A stretch of DNA of 22,726 nucleotides from Chitinophaga pinensis (GTDB lineage Bacteria > Bacteroidota > Bacteroidia > UKL13-3). Numbering within the stretch: the stretch's first letter is position 1; each line of letters starts with the position of its first letter. The notes below the pieces were generated by a model, which saw only the letters and a list, made by a program, of their open reading frames with translations, was not told the DNA's origin and made no database searches. The stretch is taken from the NCBI GenBank assembly GCA_943323675.2, contig CALPIR020000008.1, positions 1 to 22,726 on the forward strand, given 5' to 3'. This document shows positions 22,207-22,726 of this stretch, in pieces. The position numbers were made by a program, and so were the translations under genes.

Positions 22207-22726
22207 TGCGTAAGTTCATTTGTGTTTTGTGTATTGTTTTTATTCACATGGGTTTTGCCCCAAAGCAAGACGGCAGCCCAAAGTTTGTGTTTATTAACGC
22301 ACTTAAAATTAACGCCAAGTATTTTCAAACAGATAATTTAGGAAACCTATATGTGGTTACCCAAACCAACCAGTTAAATAAATACGGCCGAAACGGAAAG
22401 ATTTTAGGAACATTAAACTACAATTATACAGGCAGTATTACGCAAATTGATGTGTCAAATCCCATGCAAATATTTGTGTTTTACCGCGAGTTAAACAAGG
22501 TTATATACATAGATAATAATATGGCATACCGTGGTGAAATAGACCTGAACAAGGCCAACATTATGCAAGCAAGTTGTATAGCCAGAGCCTACGATAACAA
22601 TTTGTGGGTGTTTGATTTGGGTGATCTTCAACTAAAAAAAATAAGCGAAAAAAGTTTAGTTGAACAAACGAGTGGAAACGTACGCCAATATGTACATCAC
22701 GATATAGCGGTGTGTGGTATTTACGA
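22206..22726 (+). CDS. Secreted beta-propeller-like hypothetical protein, 3'-truncated
   Basis: Starts at the ATG overlapping the lpxH stop (TAATG) and runs off the window after 173 codons. A signal peptide (MRKFICVLCIVFIHMGFA, residues 1-18) indicates export. The rest is beta-rich with repeated strand patterns: YFQTDNLGNLYVVT, QLNKYGRNGKILGTL, ITQIDVSNPMQIFVFY and DNNLWVFDLGDLQLKKI. The 'D..GN.YVV...Q..KY...G' unit is typical of NHL/six-bladed propeller proteins. I recognise the general type from Bacteroidota but no function. Its one-base overlap with lpxH suggests co-translation, which might point to an envelope role. Confidence 0.7.
   Translation, partial: MRKFICVLCIVFIHMGFAPKQDGSPKFVFINALKINAKYFQTDNLGNLYVVTQTNQLNKYGRNGKILGTLNYNYTGSITQIDVSNPMQIFVFYRELNKVIYIDNNMAYRGEIDLNKANIMQASCIARAYDNNLWVFDLGDLQLKKISEKSLVEQTSGNVRQYVHHDIAVCGIY

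Noticed and set aside
1..22726. Search for defence, mobile or CRISPR systems
   Set aside because: No transposase, integrase, direct-repeat spacer array, restriction enzyme, toxin-antitoxin pair or phage gene was recognised; gene order and families are those of core genome.

Overview
The window is a chromosomal stretch of a Bacteroidota bacterium. Base composition is AT-rich. Promoter boxes of the Bacteroidota type (TAnnTTTG, sometimes with an upstream TTG or TTTG) precede several genes, and Shine-Dalgarno sequences are mostly absent. The protein families are typical of the phylum: a GLPGLI/DUF4412-like secreted protein, ComEC with a degenerate C-terminus, a stand-alone LUD protein, stand-alone RfaE2, and an RsuA/RluB-type pseudouridine synthase with an Arg/Gly-rich N-terminal extension. 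The order cannot be fixed from the sequence; Chitinophagales or Sphingobacteriales is a guess. LpxH and RfaE2 indicate a Gram-negative cell that makes lipid A and heptose-containing glycans. No mobile element, CRISPR array, tRNA or rRNA was seen. This is core genome, not an island.

Layout. Positions 2-3987 (+): 5'-truncated pseudouridine synthase, tatA, gatA, and a secreted SLT-fold/LysM protein whose catalytic residues look lost. A short divergent block (3997-5458) holds a GtrA-family protein (-) and a SAM methyltransferase (+), with an 11-bp inverted repeat over their two promoter boxes. Next come a LolC/E-like permease (+) and, converging on it with a 9-bp overlap, a DedA-family protein (-). 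Then rpsT (-), which has its own promoter and terminator, an A-type Fe-S carrier (-), tsaB (+), purine nucleoside phosphorylase (-) and a YdeI/DUF1801 protein (+).

Positions 10670-16375 are one tight minus-strand run: comEC, enoyl-CoA hydratase-like, GLPGLI-like secreted protein, flippase-like membrane protein, acyltransferase. A four-helix, histidine-bearing membrane protein (+) with a strong terminator follows. Positions 17119-20315 are a second minus-strand run: panD, UPF0104-type membrane protein, rfaE2, DNA photolyase. The right end (+) holds a possible small gene, a LUD-domain protein, lpxH and the start of a secreted beta-propeller-like protein.

Most genes are housekeeping: translation and RNA modification (RluB-like, GatA, S20, TsaB), envelope building (permease, flippase, acyltransferase, LpxH, RfaE2, UPF0104), protein export (TatA), Fe-S assembly, purine salvage, pantothenate synthesis, DNA uptake and DNA repair. 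I do not see a clear new multi-gene system. The observations most worth a second look are the apparent pseudo-transglycosylase, a purine phosphorylase with active-site changes resembling MTA phosphorylase, and the mirrored promoters at 4511-4613.
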